The notes under the pieces are model-generated. The model saw nothing but the letters and a program-made list of their open reading frames with translations, searched no databases and was not told where the DNA came from. Shown here piece by piece: positions 25,996 through 36,168 of a stretch of 64,000 bases of DNA. Both the position numbers and the translations under genes were made by a program. The DNA lies in the NCBI RefSeq assembly GCF_900088415.1, contig NZ_FLLQ01000001.1:1302001-1366000 (forward strand). Direction: 5' to 3'. The first letter of the stretch is position 1; each line of letters starts with the position of its first letter. This stretch comes from Vibrio mediterranei. GTDB lineage: Bacteria > Pseudomonadota > Gammaproteobacteria > Enterobacterales > Vibrionaceae.

Positions 25996-26861
25996 TGATT
26001 GCCCTCGAACATTTACACGTTATCTACGTGATTCATCAAGAAGGGAGTTTTCGCAAAGCAAGTGAGAAACTCTTTAAAGCTCGTTCTGCGGTTTCCTATT
26101 CGGTGAAACAAGTGGAAGAGTATTATCAAGTCTCCATTTTTAACCGCGATACCTATAGACCAGAACTGACTCGTGATGGGCAACTGCTCATGCCAAAAAT
26201 TCAACAGTTATTAAATGCAGCGGACGAGTTCGATGTGTTTGCCAAGCAAATGACGGGGGAAATTGAGCCAGAATTACGACTTAGCGTCGGCGCGATTTTC
26301 CCAATTGAAAAGGTGACGGGACTCTTGACGCAGCTTAAGCTGCATTTTCCAGAGACAATATTGCACCTTAATATCGAAACGGCGTCTGGTGAACGTATGT
26401 TACTGGATGGGCTAGTGGACATTGGTATTTATGCGGGTCTCACACAAGACACTCAACGAGTTAGGTATCGACATATCGATCAGATCCGTTTGCCCGCTTA
26501 TATTTCCAATCAATCTTCACTCGCTCTTCAGGCTGATATGACCGTCCAAGACTTGCTGGGCATGCCTCAAGTTGTAGTTAAGTCGTCGTATAAGACTAGC
26601 CCTGATTCAGGCATTTTAGCGGATGCTGTTCACTGGTACGTCTCTGACCACCAGACTAAAAAATCTATTATTCGAAGCGGACTTGGCTGGGGGCGATTAT
26701 CAAGTGATGAAGTGCAAGCTGAAGGGCTCGATAATTTAATAGAACTCAACTGCATTGATAAGCTTGAAGTGCCAATTTATATGGCGTGTGCTAAAAATAA
26801 AGCGTTGGGGCCTGTGGCTAAGATGATTTGGCACTACTTTGATGAAATATCGAAGACATAA
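25995..26861 (+). CDS. LysR-family transcriptional regulator
   Basis: 288 residues with the N-terminal winged helix of the family (LEHLHVIYVIHQEGSFRKAS.. and SAVSYSVKQVEEYYQVSIFNR) and a periplasmic-binding-protein-like effector domain. It is divergent from the hydrolase-SDR pair, which it most likely controls. A palindrome touching its start codon suggests autoregulation. No ligand is deducible. Confidence 0.88.
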   Translation: MIALEHLHVIYVIHQEGSFRKASEKLFKARSAVSYSVKQVEEYYQVSIFNRDTYRPELTRDGQLLMPKIQQLLNAADEFDVFAKQMTGEIEPELRLSVGAIFPIEKVTGLLTQLKLHFPETILHLNIETASGERMLLDGLVDIGIYAGLTQDTQRVRYRHIDQIRLPAYISNQSSLALQADMTVQDLLGMPQVVVKSSYKTSPDSGILADAVHWYVSDHQTKKSIIRSGLGWGRLSSDEVQAEGLDNLIELNCIDKLEVPIYMACAKNKALGPVAKMIWHYFDEISKT

Positions 26862-26870
26862 TGTGCGATG

Positions 26871-26905
26871 AAACGATGCAAACCTGACGGATTTGCATCG
26901 TTTTT
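26871..26905. terminator. Bidirectional intrinsic terminator
   Basis: A perfect 12-bp stem AAACGATGCAAA/TTTGCATCGTTT with a 9-nt loop is flanked by T-runs, between the convergent lysR-type gene and PTS IIA gene. Confidence 0.88.
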
Positions 26906-26911
26906 CTTATT

Positions 26912-27256
26912 TTAAGCCATACTGACGTTGTTAAAAACGCTCTGTTCGAGTTTGTTGAGACGTTGATACAGATGCACTGTTTCGCGAGCACTTTCTATTG
27001 CTTGTATGGTGGTCATCAAATGGTCTTGAGCATGAACCATCACTAGTGTGACCGGGATTTTACCTTCACCTTCATCGGCGCCTATTAATTCCGTTTGAAC
27101 TAAATGAGCTTGACGAATTGCTTCATCTGCTTGATCTAGGTAGCTTTGTGCTTGTTCAAACTGTCCGTTACGGGCACTTTTAATAGACTCCATGGATAGA
27201 CTTCTAGCTTCACCTGCATTGCAGATTAAGCCCATGATGGTGATCTCAAGATCCAT
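26912..27256 (-). CDS. PTS cellobiose/lactose-family IIA component
   Basis: A 114-residue soluble phosphocarrier, alpha-helical, of the Lac family. The MVHAQDHLM motif contains His75 and His79; the phosphorylated His of the family lies in this motif. It takes phosphate from HPr and passes it to the IIB protein encoded 15 bp upstream. The ribosome binding site TAGGGG is clear. IIB-IIA are transcribed away from the IIC gene, sharing a promoter region that holds GntR-type palindromes. Confidence 0.92.
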   Translation of the reverse strand: MDLEITIMGLICNAGEARSLSMESIKSARNGQFEQAQSYLDQADEAIRQAHLVQTELIGADEGEGKIPVTLVMVHAQDHLMTTIQAIESARETVHLYQRLNKLEQSVFNNVSMA

Positions 27257-27271
27257 ATTTGATACCCCTAT

Positions 27272-27583
27272 TTAAGCTGTTTCACTGAGTGCTTCAATGG
27301 CTGTTGCCAGAACTTTCTCACCGCGCATTGCACCGTAATCCATAGGATTGATCGCTAGGACTTTCTTGCCTTGCTCTGCTGCCAAGGCTGCAAATTCTTG
27401 TTGGCGGAATTTCACTTGTGGACCGAGTAAGAACACATCCCAGTCGGCTAGCTTTGTTTCGAATTCAGCAATTGGCACAGCCAATATTTCAGCGTCAATA
27501 GATTGATTTTTAGCAGCTTCTTCCATTTTTTTTACTAGGATAGAGGTCGACATACCCGCTGAACATAGCAATAGAATTTTCAT
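27272..27583 (-). CDS. PTS cellobiose/lactose-family IIB component
   Basis: A 103-residue protein starting at ATG 27583, behind AGGAG; a longer upstream start is not needed. Cys7 in MKILLLCSAGMSTS is the phosphocysteine of the family (P-loop CSAGMSTS). It transfers phosphate from IIA to the sugar carried by the divergently encoded IIC. First gene of the minus-strand IIB-IIA unit. Confidence 0.93.
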   Translation of the reverse strand: MKILLLCSAGMSTSILVKKMEEAAKNQSIDAEILAVPIAEFETKLADWDVFLLGPQVKFRQQEFAALAAEQGKKVLAINPMDYGAMRGEKVLATAIEALSETA

Positions 27584-27634
27584 CGTTGTTTCTCCTGTTA
27601 TTGACACTTATTTGTGCTTTTTGTTGCCTATAGT

Positions 27635-27646
27635 GTTACGGGTAAC
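27635..27646. promoter_or_regulatory. GntR-type operator upstream of IIB-IIA
   Basis: GTTAC-gg-GTAAC is a perfect palindrome with 2-bp centre, 51 bp upstream of the IIB start. The same motif recurs upstream of IIC, gntR and gntK/bgl2. It matches the gluconate repressor (GntR) operator recalled from E. coli (ATGTTA-N4-TAACAT). Confidence 0.65.
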
Positions 27647-27767
27647 TATTAATTCGGCAATACGTGATCTATCAAAAGTGTTATCTAGCTCAAACTTGAT
27701 GAGTAATTAGGCTTTTTTTCGTGCTCAAGCTAACAATTATCCGGATTTTTCTTTGTTTTCTAGTTTT

Positions 27768-27791
27768 GTTACCCGTAATGTTACCCGTAAC
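27768..27791. promoter_or_regulatory. Tandem GntR-type operators upstream of IIC
   Basis: Two abutting 12-bp sites: GTTAC-cc-GTAAT (27768-27779, one mismatch) and GTTAC-cc-GTAAC (27780-27791, perfect). They lie 35-58 bp before the chosen IIC start, which argues that translation does not begin upstream of them. Confidence 0.68.
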
Positions 27792-27825
27792 AAATATGAA
27801 CGACACGAATGGAAGGGGATACCTC

Positions 27826-29175
27826 GTGCTTAATAATGCGTTTACAGAAAAGCTCAATTACTGGGCGGGCTGGTTTACCAGCTTGAAATACGTGATGGCT
27901 ATCAAACAAGCATTTGTCATGCTGATGCCAGTCATTATCGTTGGTGCGTTTGGCGTACTGATTTCTAACATGGTTATGGGTACTCAGTCAGGTCTTGCTG
28001 CCTTTGAAACCTTTGCCTTTTTGGCTGAATACCGTCCAATCATGGGACAAATAAACTATGCGACACTGAACTTCTTGACCATCGGGGCCATCTTTATGAT
28101 TGGTCTTGAGCTTGGCAAGCTTAATGGTCAAGTTAACGCTTACTCAGGTTTGCTTGCTGTTATCTGTTTCGTAGCAGTCATTCCGACAACCTATGAAGTG
28201 GTTGTGGCGGGTGAAGCGTTTGAAGTGAGCAACGTTATTGCTCGCCAATATACGGACACGAAAGGCTTATTCTTGGGCATGTTTATCGCGATCCTATCGG
28301 TTGAGGTATACAGCAAGCTCCTGAAAGTCAACGCTTTACAAATCAAGATGCCTGATTCGGTGCCGCCAAATGTGGCGAACTCGTTCTCTGCATTGCTGCC
28401 GTCTATCATCACAGTTACTGCGATTGCTACATTTGGCTTTGCGTTCTACGAGATTTCGGGAATGACGCTTTACGATGCAACGTACGCTGCGATTCAACGT
28501 CCGCTTGAAGGTGCTATCCAAAGTCTACCAGGCGTGCTTCTACTGATGTTCCTAGCTCAGGTCTTCTGGGTAGTGGGTATTCACGGTAACCAAATGATCA
28601 AGCCACTACGTGAGCCGCTGTTGCTTGGTGCGATTGCTGCGAACATGACAGCGTATGAAAACGGGGAAGAAATTCCGAACATCATCACGATGCCTTTCTG
28701 GGACATCTACATGAGTATCGGCGGTTCAGGTGTCACGATTGGTTTACTTGTCGCAGTCTTTTTAGTATGTAAGAAACGTAAAGATATGCGAGAGATTGCT
28801 AAGCTTTCTGTAGGTCCAGGTGCATTCAACATCAACGAGCCAGTGGTGTTTGGTATGCCTATCATGCTGAACCCGATTCTAGCGATTCCATTTATCATCA
28901 CACCTTTGATTACTGGCATGATTGGCTACTACGCAACGGCGATTGGTTTTGCAGGTAAAGCCGTGGTTATGATTCCTTGGACATGTCCACCGATTCTGAG
29001 CTCATGGCTGGCAACGGGGGGATCGCTTGGTGCAGTAGTGACTCAGATTGCTTGTATTGTTACCTCGATTCTCATCTACCTACCATTTGTGAAAGTGTGT
29101 GAGAACCAGTTCAAAGAGCAGCTCGATAATCTAGAAAGCGAGCAAAAAACGGAAGCGAAAGAAGCGGTGGCTTAA
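27826..29175 (+). CDS. PTS cellobiose/lactose-family IIC permease
   Basis: About 449 residues and ten or so helices; the sugar channel of the PTS. The NINEPVVFGMPIMLNP motif is the family substrate-binding signature. GTG 27826 is preferred as start: AAGGGGAT lies 6 nt upstream, and the protein then begins LNNAFTEKLNYWAGWF, as usual for this family. An open frame reaches 27721, but it would put operators inside the gene. It is followed after 9 bp by a GH1 gene, so uptake and hydrolysis are in one unit. The carried sugar is a beta-glucoside or related disaccharide. Confidence 0.92.
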   Translation: MLNNAFTEKLNYWAGWFTSLKYVMAIKQAFVMLMPVIIVGAFGVLISNMVMGTQSGLAAFETFAFLAEYRPIMGQINYATLNFLTIGAIFMIGLELGKLNGQVNAYSGLLAVICFVAVIPTTYEVVVAGEAFEVSNVIARQYTDTKGLFLGMFIAILSVEVYSKLLKVNALQIKMPDSVPPNVANSFSALLPSIITVTAIATFGFAFYEISGMTLYDATYAAIQRPLEGAIQSLPGVLLLMFLAQVFWVVGIHGNQMIKPLREPLLLGAIAANMTAYENGEEIPNIITMPFWDIYMSIGGSGVTIGLLVAVFLVCKKRKDMREIAKLSVGPGAFNINEPVVFGMPIMLNPILAIPFIITPLITGMIGYYATAIGFAGKAVVMIPWTCPPILSSWLATGGSLGAVVTQIACIVTSILIYLPFVKVCENQFKEQLDNLESEQKTEAKEAVA

Positions 29176-29184
29176 GGAAGCATA

Positions 29185-30612
29185 ATGACTCAATACTCTA
29201 TGAAGTTTCCTGAAGGTTTTATTCTTGGTGCCGCAGCCTCTGCATGGCAAACCGAAGGTTGGAGTGGCAAGAAAGACAGCCAAGATTCTTATATTGATGC
29301 TTGGTACAAGAATGACCGAAAAGTCTGGCACAAGGGTTATGGGCCAGCAGTTGCGACCGATTTCTACAACCGTTATGTTGAAGATATTGACCTAATGCAG
29401 GTGGTGGGTTTAACCCACTACCGCAGCTCCATCAACTGGTCTCGTTTTATGCTTGATTATGAGCAAGGGATTGTAGATGAAGAGTATGCAGGTTACGTTG
29501 ATAAGGTCATTGATACTATGCTTGCGAAGGGTATAGAACCAATGTTCTGCTTGGAGCATTATGAGCTGCCCGCTTATTTGCTCGAACACTACGGTGGCTG
29601 GAGCTCGCCTAAAGTGGTTGATATGTTTGTGCACTACGCGGAGGAAGTGTTCAAGCGTTACGCTCATAAGGTGAAATACTGGTTTAGTTTTAATGAGCCT
29701 ATCGTGGTGCAAACCCGAGTGTATCTTGATGCGATTCGATACCCGTACGAGCAAGATACCAATAAGTGGATGGTGTGGAATCATGCCAAAAACTTGGCGA
29801 CGGCAAAAATCGTTAAAGCTTATCGTGACAAAGGCTACGACGGAAAAATCGGCGTGGTGCTAAACCCTGAAGTGACCTATCCACGTTCTAGTGCGGTGCA
29901 TGACAAGCGAGCGGCTGAAATCTACGATTTGTTCTACAATCGTGTGTTTTTGGACCCGGCTATCAAAGGAGAATATCCGGCGGAGTTGTTGACGTTATTG
30001 AGAGGCAATGGCATTGATTTCGCACCAACGGAAGAAGACCTTGCGATCATCAAACATAATACTGTGGACTTTATTGGAGCCAACCTCTATTACCCACACA
30101 GAGTGAAAGCGCCGGAAGCGGAATGGCCAAAGCACGTGCCGTTTCATCCGAAAAAGTACTTTAGCGGCTTTGACTTACCGGGTAGAGAAATGAACTTCTC
30201 TCGAGGTTGGGAGATCGATCCGGCTATTGTTTATGATATGGCGATGCGCATTAAAAATGAGTACGGCAATATCGAGTGGATCTTGAGTGAAAACGGTATG
30301 GGCATTGAAAATGAAGCTGAGTTCAAAGATGAACAAGGCCAGGTTCAAGATGACTACCGTATTAATTTTATCTCAAGGCACTTGTTCCATTTGCTAAGAG
30401 CGATCGAAGACGGCGCAAACTGTAGAGGCTACATGCTTTGGGCGTTCACGGACAATGTCTCACCTATGAATGCTTTCAAGAACCGCTATGGCTTGGTAGA
30501 GATTGATCTGGAAGACAATCGCAACCGTCGGGTGAAAAAATCCGGCCAATGGTATAAAACCTTGTCTGAGACTCGATGTCTAGATATCGATCTGGATGAT
30601 GAGTACCGCTAA
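29185..30612 (+). CDS. GH1 6-phospho-beta-glycosidase
   Basis: A 475-residue family 1 glycoside hydrolase. The acid/base is Glu171 in FNEPIV and the nucleophile Glu369 in LSENGMG. The phosphate-binding region near the C-terminus (SPMNAFKNRYG) has Lys and Tyr as in 6-phospho enzymes, though Lys and Tyr are spaced by one residue more than in the other GH1 of this window. It should split the phosphorylated disaccharide delivered by the PTS. The ribosome binding site AAGGAAG is strong. It is cotranscribed with IIC. Confidence 0.9.
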   Translation: MTQYSMKFPEGFILGAAASAWQTEGWSGKKDSQDSYIDAWYKNDRKVWHKGYGPAVATDFYNRYVEDIDLMQVVGLTHYRSSINWSRFMLDYEQGIVDEEYAGYVDKVIDTMLAKGIEPMFCLEHYELPAYLLEHYGGWSSPKVVDMFVHYAEEVFKRYAHKVKYWFSFNEPIVVQTRVYLDAIRYPYEQDTNKWMVWNHAKNLATAKIVKAYRDKGYDGKIGVVLNPEVTYPRSSAVHDKRAAEIYDLFYNRVFLDPAIKGEYPAELLTLLRGNGIDFAPTEEDLAIIKHNTVDFIGANLYYPHRVKAPEAEWPKHVPFHPKKYFSGFDLPGREMNFSRGWEIDPAIVYDMAMRIKNEYGNIEWILSENGMGIENEAEFKDEQGQVQDDYRINFISRHLFHLLRAIEDGANCRGYMLWAFTDNVSPMNAFKNRYGLVEIDLEDNRNRRVKKSGQWYKTLSETRCLDIDLDDEYR

Positions 30613-30622
30613 ACCCTAATAT

Positions 30623-30651
30623 CGGCGAGTTTACATACTCGCCGTTCTTTT
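30623..30651 (+). terminator. Intrinsic terminator of IIC-GH1 unit
   Basis: An 8-bp stem CGGCGAGT/ACTCGCCG with a 6-nt loop, then a T-rich tract, 11 bp after the GH1 stop codon. Confidence 0.8.
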
Positions 30652-30774
30652 CTCCCAATTTTGTTTGCCCTGCCTAATATTACTAGCTATCTATTTGAAT
30701 CTGATATAAAAATCGTTATTCTTCAACCGTCCCTACCTAGAGACTTGGATAACCGTTAGTTCATTAACAGCAAA

Positions 30775-30791
30775 AATGTTACAGTAACATT
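30775..30791. promoter_or_regulatory. GntR-type operator before the repressor gene
   Basis: AATGTTAC-A-GTAACATT is a perfect 17-bp palindrome with a 1-bp centre, 24 bp before the repressor start codon. The half-sites are those of the other operators, but the centre is one base shorter. It suits autoregulation. Confidence 0.6.
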
Positions 30792-30815
30792 CACTACTAC
30801 TTGAGAACTCGTTGA

Positions 30816-31823
30816 ATGACTATGGAAGCAAAACGTTCACGCCCAACTTTGCAAGATATTGCTGATAGAGTGGGTATCACTAAAATGACGGTAAGTCGCT
30901 ACATGCGCAATCCAGATTCGGTCGCCCAAGCGACTCGCGATAAAATCGCTCAAGTGGTTGAAGAGCTTGGATATATCCATAATAGAACGCCTGCGATGCT
31001 GTCGAAATCGTCGAGTAAAGCGATTGGTATACTGTTACCTTCATTGTCTAACCAAGTATTTTCTAGCTTCGCGCAAGGTGTTGAGCATGTGACTAACCTC
31101 AATGGTTACGATACCTTGATCGCTCACTACAGCTACGATCGTGATGTGGAAGAAAAGAAAATCGAATCTTTTCTTTCTTATCAAGTAGATGGCCTAATTT
31201 TGACGGACACCAATCATACCGAGCGCACGCTGCAAATGATAAAAACCGCAGGTATTCCTGTGGTAGAAGCCATGGATTTACCGGTTAATCCTATTGATAT
31301 GGCGGTCGGTTTGGACCATATGCAGGCGGCTTATGAAGTGGTGACGCAAATGATAGCCAAAGGTAAGCGCAATATCGCTTATTTTGGTGCTCGCCTAGAT
31401 ACCCGAACTCAGCTACGTATGCACGGCTATGATAAAGCGGTCACTGAGGCAGGGCTGGAACCTCTACACGTATTAACCAAAGAGCACTCTAGTTTTGCTT
31501 TGGGTAGTACTTTGCTCGACAAAGCTCTGCTGATTCAACCAGAGCTTGATGGCGTATTCTGCACCAACGATGATATTGCGATTGGTACTATTATGGCATG
31601 TCGTGCTAAGCAACAACGAGTTCCTGAGGACATCAGCGTCGTTGGTTTTAACGCTCTGGATATGGGTAAAGTGATTAGCCCAACCTTGGCAAGTATTGAT
31701 ACACCACGATTTGAGATTGGAAAAAAGAGCGCCGAGTTATTACTATCGGCGCTATCAGGAGCCCCAAGCGAGCAAAAAGTTTTTGATATGGGCTTTACGA
31801 TTACTGAGGGAGAGAGTCTCTAA
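30816..31823 (+). CDS. gntR: LacI-family repressor, GntR (gluconate) type
   Basis: 335 residues: N-terminal LacI helix-turn-helix (TLQDIADRVGITKMTVSRYMRNP) with hinge, then a periplasmic-binding-protein-like effector domain. The overall pattern (PAMLSKSSSKAIGILLPSL; GFNALDMGKVISPTLASIDTP) is that of gluconate-utilisation repressors. Palindromes that such a protein would bind occur upstream of its own gene and of every transcription unit in 26912-35874. It therefore probably controls the PTS, both GH1 enzymes, edd and gntK together, with gluconate or 6-phosphogluconate as likely inducer. Confidence 0.88.
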   Translation: MTMEAKRSRPTLQDIADRVGITKMTVSRYMRNPDSVAQATRDKIAQVVEELGYIHNRTPAMLSKSSSKAIGILLPSLSNQVFSSFAQGVEHVTNLNGYDTLIAHYSYDRDVEEKKIESFLSYQVDGLILTDTNHTERTLQMIKTAGIPVVEAMDLPVNPIDMAVGLDHMQAAYEVVTQMIAKGKRNIAYFGARLDTRTQLRMHGYDKAVTEAGLEPLHVLTKEHSSFALGSTLLDKALLIQPELDGVFCTNDDIAIGTIMACRAKQQRVPEDISVVGFNALDMGKVISPTLASIDTPRFEIGKKSAELLLSALSGAPSEQKVFDMGFTITEGESL

Positions 31824-31878
31824 CTCAAAATCTCGCCTTAATGAAAACTCGGGGGTAGGCTCGCGGGGTCAACATGGT

Positions 31879-33693
31879 TTAGTCGGCAAAGAGGAAACTC
31901 GCTCCTCGGTCTGCTGCTGAGACGTTCTGGCGACAAGTTGCAAACAGGTCTCTGCCCCAAGTCTTTTGATGGATTTCGGTATCATGAGCTTCTGGTGGGC
32001 GACTCTCGATACCTGCGAACACTCTGAGTTCTCCACGGTGGCAATCTAATCGAATTCTATCGCCATCTTGAATACGTGCAATGTTCCCACCTCGTAGGGC
32101 TTCTGGCGATACATGAATCGCTGCGGGGATTTTCCCTGACGCGCCAGACAGCCGACCATCGGTCACCAAGGCGACGTTAAAACCTTTATTTTGGATATTG
32201 CCAAGCAATGGCATCAATTTATGCAGCTCAGGCATGCCGTTAGCTGCTGGGCCATTAAAACGCACGACGACCACGCAGTCGCACTCGAGTTCGCCTTGCT
32301 GATAGGCTGCTTCCACTTGGTTTTGGTCGTTAAATACTTTGGCTGGTGCTTCGATAGTCTTGTGCTCTGGCTTAACCGCCGACACTTTAACGATAGCTTG
32401 CCCTAAGTTACCGGATACTCGCTTTAGCCCGCCCGTTTTTTGGTAATACTGCTTGTCATTAGCGATGACCTCTGGGTTTTTCGTCCCATTAGAGCGTAAC
32501 CAAGTCAGGGCATAATCATCAGATTGAGAGTCTAATTCTGGGTAGCAAAGCTGATCTTCAAAACGGCCAAATGCCGTCACGGTATCGCGATGCAGTAACC
32601 CTTGCTGGTTTAGTCTGGTTAAGAGGGCAGGGACACCGCCCGCCGCGTGAAAGGCATTGATATCACTGGTGCCATTTGGGTAAATATTGACGACCAAAGG
32701 TACGATATCCGAAAGATCGTTGATGTCTTGCCAAGTTAGTAGTAAGCCCGCAGCTCGGGCGACAGCAATCATATGAATGCTATGATTCGTGCTACCGCCA
32801 GAAGCGAGTAGCGCTACCACACCGTTAATCAAGTTTTTTGCTGAGACCACGTCACACAGTGGGCGATAATTTGCTGAGCCTGCAATGCTACTGGCGATTC
32901 GCTTCGCGGCATCTTGTGTTAATGCTGTTCGCAGCGGGGAATCTGGTGGTACAAACGCGCTACCGGGTAGCATTAACCCCATGGCTTCAAACACTAACTG
33001 ATTGGTATTGGCGGTGCCAAAGAAGGTACAGGTACCACTGCTGTGGTAAGCACGACATTCCATCTCTAGCAGCGAATCTTTACCAAGCTCTCCAGCGGCG
33101 TGCTGTTGGCGAATCATGACCTTCTCTTCATTAGAGATTCCCGTTGCCATTGGACCTGCGGGAATAAACGCAGTGGGAAGATGACCATACGCCAGCGCGC
33201 CCATTAATTGACCGGGCGCTATCTTGTCGCAAATACCAAGCAGTAAGTTACCATCAAACATATTGTGGCTGAGTGAGAAGGCGGTGCTTTGGGCGATAAG
33301 ATCGCGTGAAAACAGCGACATATCCATACCCGGCTGTCCTTGTGTGACTCCGTCGCACATTGCGGGAACACAGCCCGCGACTTGCGAGGTATGGCCTAAC
33401 GGACTTAACGCTTGTTGGATGAGTTCCGGATAACCCTCATAGGGCTTATGAGCGCTCAACATGTCGTTGTATGACGAGATGATAGCCAAGTTGGCGCTGG
33501 TGTTGTTGAGTAAGGACTGTTTGTCCGCATCGCACGCTGCAGCCACGGCGTGTGCAAGGTTGCCGCACGAGAGTTGCGAGCGCCCTTTGCCTGCTAGTTT
33601 TTGCTTCGCAATATTCGCTAAATATTGTTGTCTTAATTTTTCACTGCGCTGCTCGATACGCTGCGTAACGGCCAGTAAGGTTGTATGAGTCAT
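31879..33693 (-). CDS. edd: 6-phosphogluconate dehydratase
   Basis: A 604-residue enzyme of the IlvD/Edd family that converts 6-phosphogluconate to KDPG, the first committed step of the Entner-Doudoroff route. The Fe-S ligands typical of the family are seen in [12 protein letters not shown] and in the GICDKIAPG region, and [14 protein letters not shown] is intact near the C-terminus. It overlaps gntK by ATGA, so the kinase and dehydratase are coupled. The KDPG aldolase (eda) is not next to it and must be elsewhere. Confidence 0.95.
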   Translation of the reverse strand: MTHTTLLAVTQRIEQRSEKLRQQYLANIAKQKLAGKGRSQLSCGNLAHAVAAACDADKQSLLNNTSANLAIISSYNDMLSAHKPYEGYPELIQQALSPLGHTSQVAGCVPAMCDGVTQGQPGMDMSLFSRDLIAQSTAFSLSHNMFDGNLLLGICDKIAPGQLMGALAYGHLPTAFIPAGPMATGISNEEKVMIRQQHAAGELGKDSLLEMECRAYHSSGTCTFFGTANTNQLVFEAMGLMLPGSAFVPPDSPLRTALTQDAAKRIASSIAGSANYRPLCDVVSAKNLINGVVALLASGGSTNHSIHMIAVARAAGLLLTWQDINDLSDIVPLVVNIYPNGTSDINAFHAAGGVPALLTRLNQQGLLHRDTVTAFGRFEDQLCYPELDSQSDDYALTWLRSNGTKNPEVIANDKQYYQKTGGLKRVSGNLGQAIVKVSAVKPEHKTIEAPAKVFNDQNQVEAAYQQGELECDCVVVVRFNGPAANGMPELHKLMPLLGNIQNKGFNVALVTDGRLSGASGKIPAAIHVSPEALRGGNIARIQDGDRIRLDCHRGELRVFAGIESRPPEAHDTEIHQKTWGRDLFATCRQNVSAADRGASFLFAD

Positions 33694-34223
33694 GATACAA
33701 CCTCAAGCGTGGCATTAGATAATTGGCTGCGGATATCACGAACGGCGGTCTGAATCACACGTTCTAGTGGCATGTCGATAGGTACAGTCAAGACATCCAG
33801 TTCACAATCAGGGCGTTCTAGAGCTTCAAACTGACTTCGCAGGAGGGAGCCTTTCATAAAATGCCCTCCTCGTTGTTCGACACGTTGTCGAATGAGTTCA
33901 AACTCTCCATCTAGGAACACAAAGATAAGGTTATTGTTGCCAAGTCTTAATGTGTCGCGGTACCCTTTTTTAAGTGCAGAGCAAACAATAACACCATGCT
34001 CATTCTTGCATCCTAGGCTGTACGCGGCATCGTTAATACGCGTCAACCATGGCGCTCTGTCATCATCACTCAGCGGTATGCCTGCGGCCATTTTGTCGAT
34101 ATTGCTTCTCGGGTGAAGATCATCGCCATCGATAAACTTTGCGCCTAATACATCGGCAATCCCTTTGCCTACTGTGCTCTTACCTGAGCCAGAAACTCCC
34201 ATAACAATAATGCACTTCCCCAA
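33690..34223 (-). CDS. gntK: Gluconokinase
   Basis: A 177-residue P-loop kinase that phosphorylates gluconate to 6-phosphogluconate. Walker A GVSGSGKST is near the N-terminus, followed by the family motif DGDDLHPRSNIDKMAAG and LSDDDRAPWL. The second half has GHFMKGSLLRSQFEALE. It is the first gene of gntK-edd. No gluconate permease gene is present in this block, so the gluconate may be produced inside the cell by the neighbouring GH1 enzymes. Confidence 0.95.
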   Translation of the reverse strand: MGKCIIVMGVSGSGKSTVGKGIADVLGAKFIDGDDLHPRSNIDKMAAGIPLSDDDRAPWLTRINDAAYSLGCKNEHGVIVCSALKKGYRDTLRLGNNNLIFVFLDGEFELIRQRVEQRGGHFMKGSLLRSQFEALERPDCELDVLTVPIDMPLERVIQTAVRDIRSQLSNATLEVVS

Positions 34224-34299
34224 GTTCCCTCCTCACGAATCAAAATTTGATCCAATCCGCACAATTCAATTAATTCACAAACTGGACTTCATATTATCG

Positions 34300-34327
34300 A
34301 TGTTACTGGTAACATGATACCGGTAAC
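34300..34327. promoter_or_regulatory. Tandem GntR-type operators between gntK and second GH1 gene
   Basis: ATGTTAC-TG-GTAACAT (34300-34315) is a perfect 16-bp palindrome. A degenerate second copy, GATAC-CG-GTAAC, follows at once (34316-34327). They sit between the divergent gntK-edd and GH1 genes and can serve both. Confidence 0.68.
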
Positions 34328-34440
34328 TTTTAATGTTGTGAACAAGAGCACATCCAGTTAAAAAACTTAATTACAGCCGAAATGAGGCTGGCATAGTGTT
34401 GATAAAATGCTAGCTCATCGGTTCACGATGTACTATTTGA

Positions 34441-35874
<1,434 letters not shown>

Positions 35875-35899
35875 CCTCCGATTCTCATTGGTGATTATG

Positions 35900-35927
35900 A
35901 AGGGGTGCCTATGTGCATCCCTTTTTT
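35900..35927 (+). terminator. Intrinsic terminator of second GH1 gene
   Basis: A 9-bp stem (35900-35908 with 35915-35923, one G-T pair), 6-nt loop, then T-run. Confidence 0.82.
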
Positions 35928-36168
35928 GTGTTTTAAAACTGAGGGGAATGTTTAGCGAGAACGAAACAATATGTTAATTTGGTTGCAGATTGTAACGGCT
36001 CATTTTGTCTAACTCGATGTGACCTTGTATTAATTTTGTTAATAAGCGTAGAAAACAGCAAAAAGCTCGGAGTTTTTGACAAGTAATTCCTTAACACTCA
36101 AAATACACTGCCTGCCATTGTAGTAGTCCAGTCGTCTTTTGCGGCTGAGTAGAGATTGAGGAACACAC

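Noticed and set aside
27721..27825. N-terminal extension of the PTS IIC gene back to 27721
   Set aside because: It would place two repressor palindromes inside the coding region, and GTG 27826 has a good ribosome binding site and gives the usual family N-terminus.
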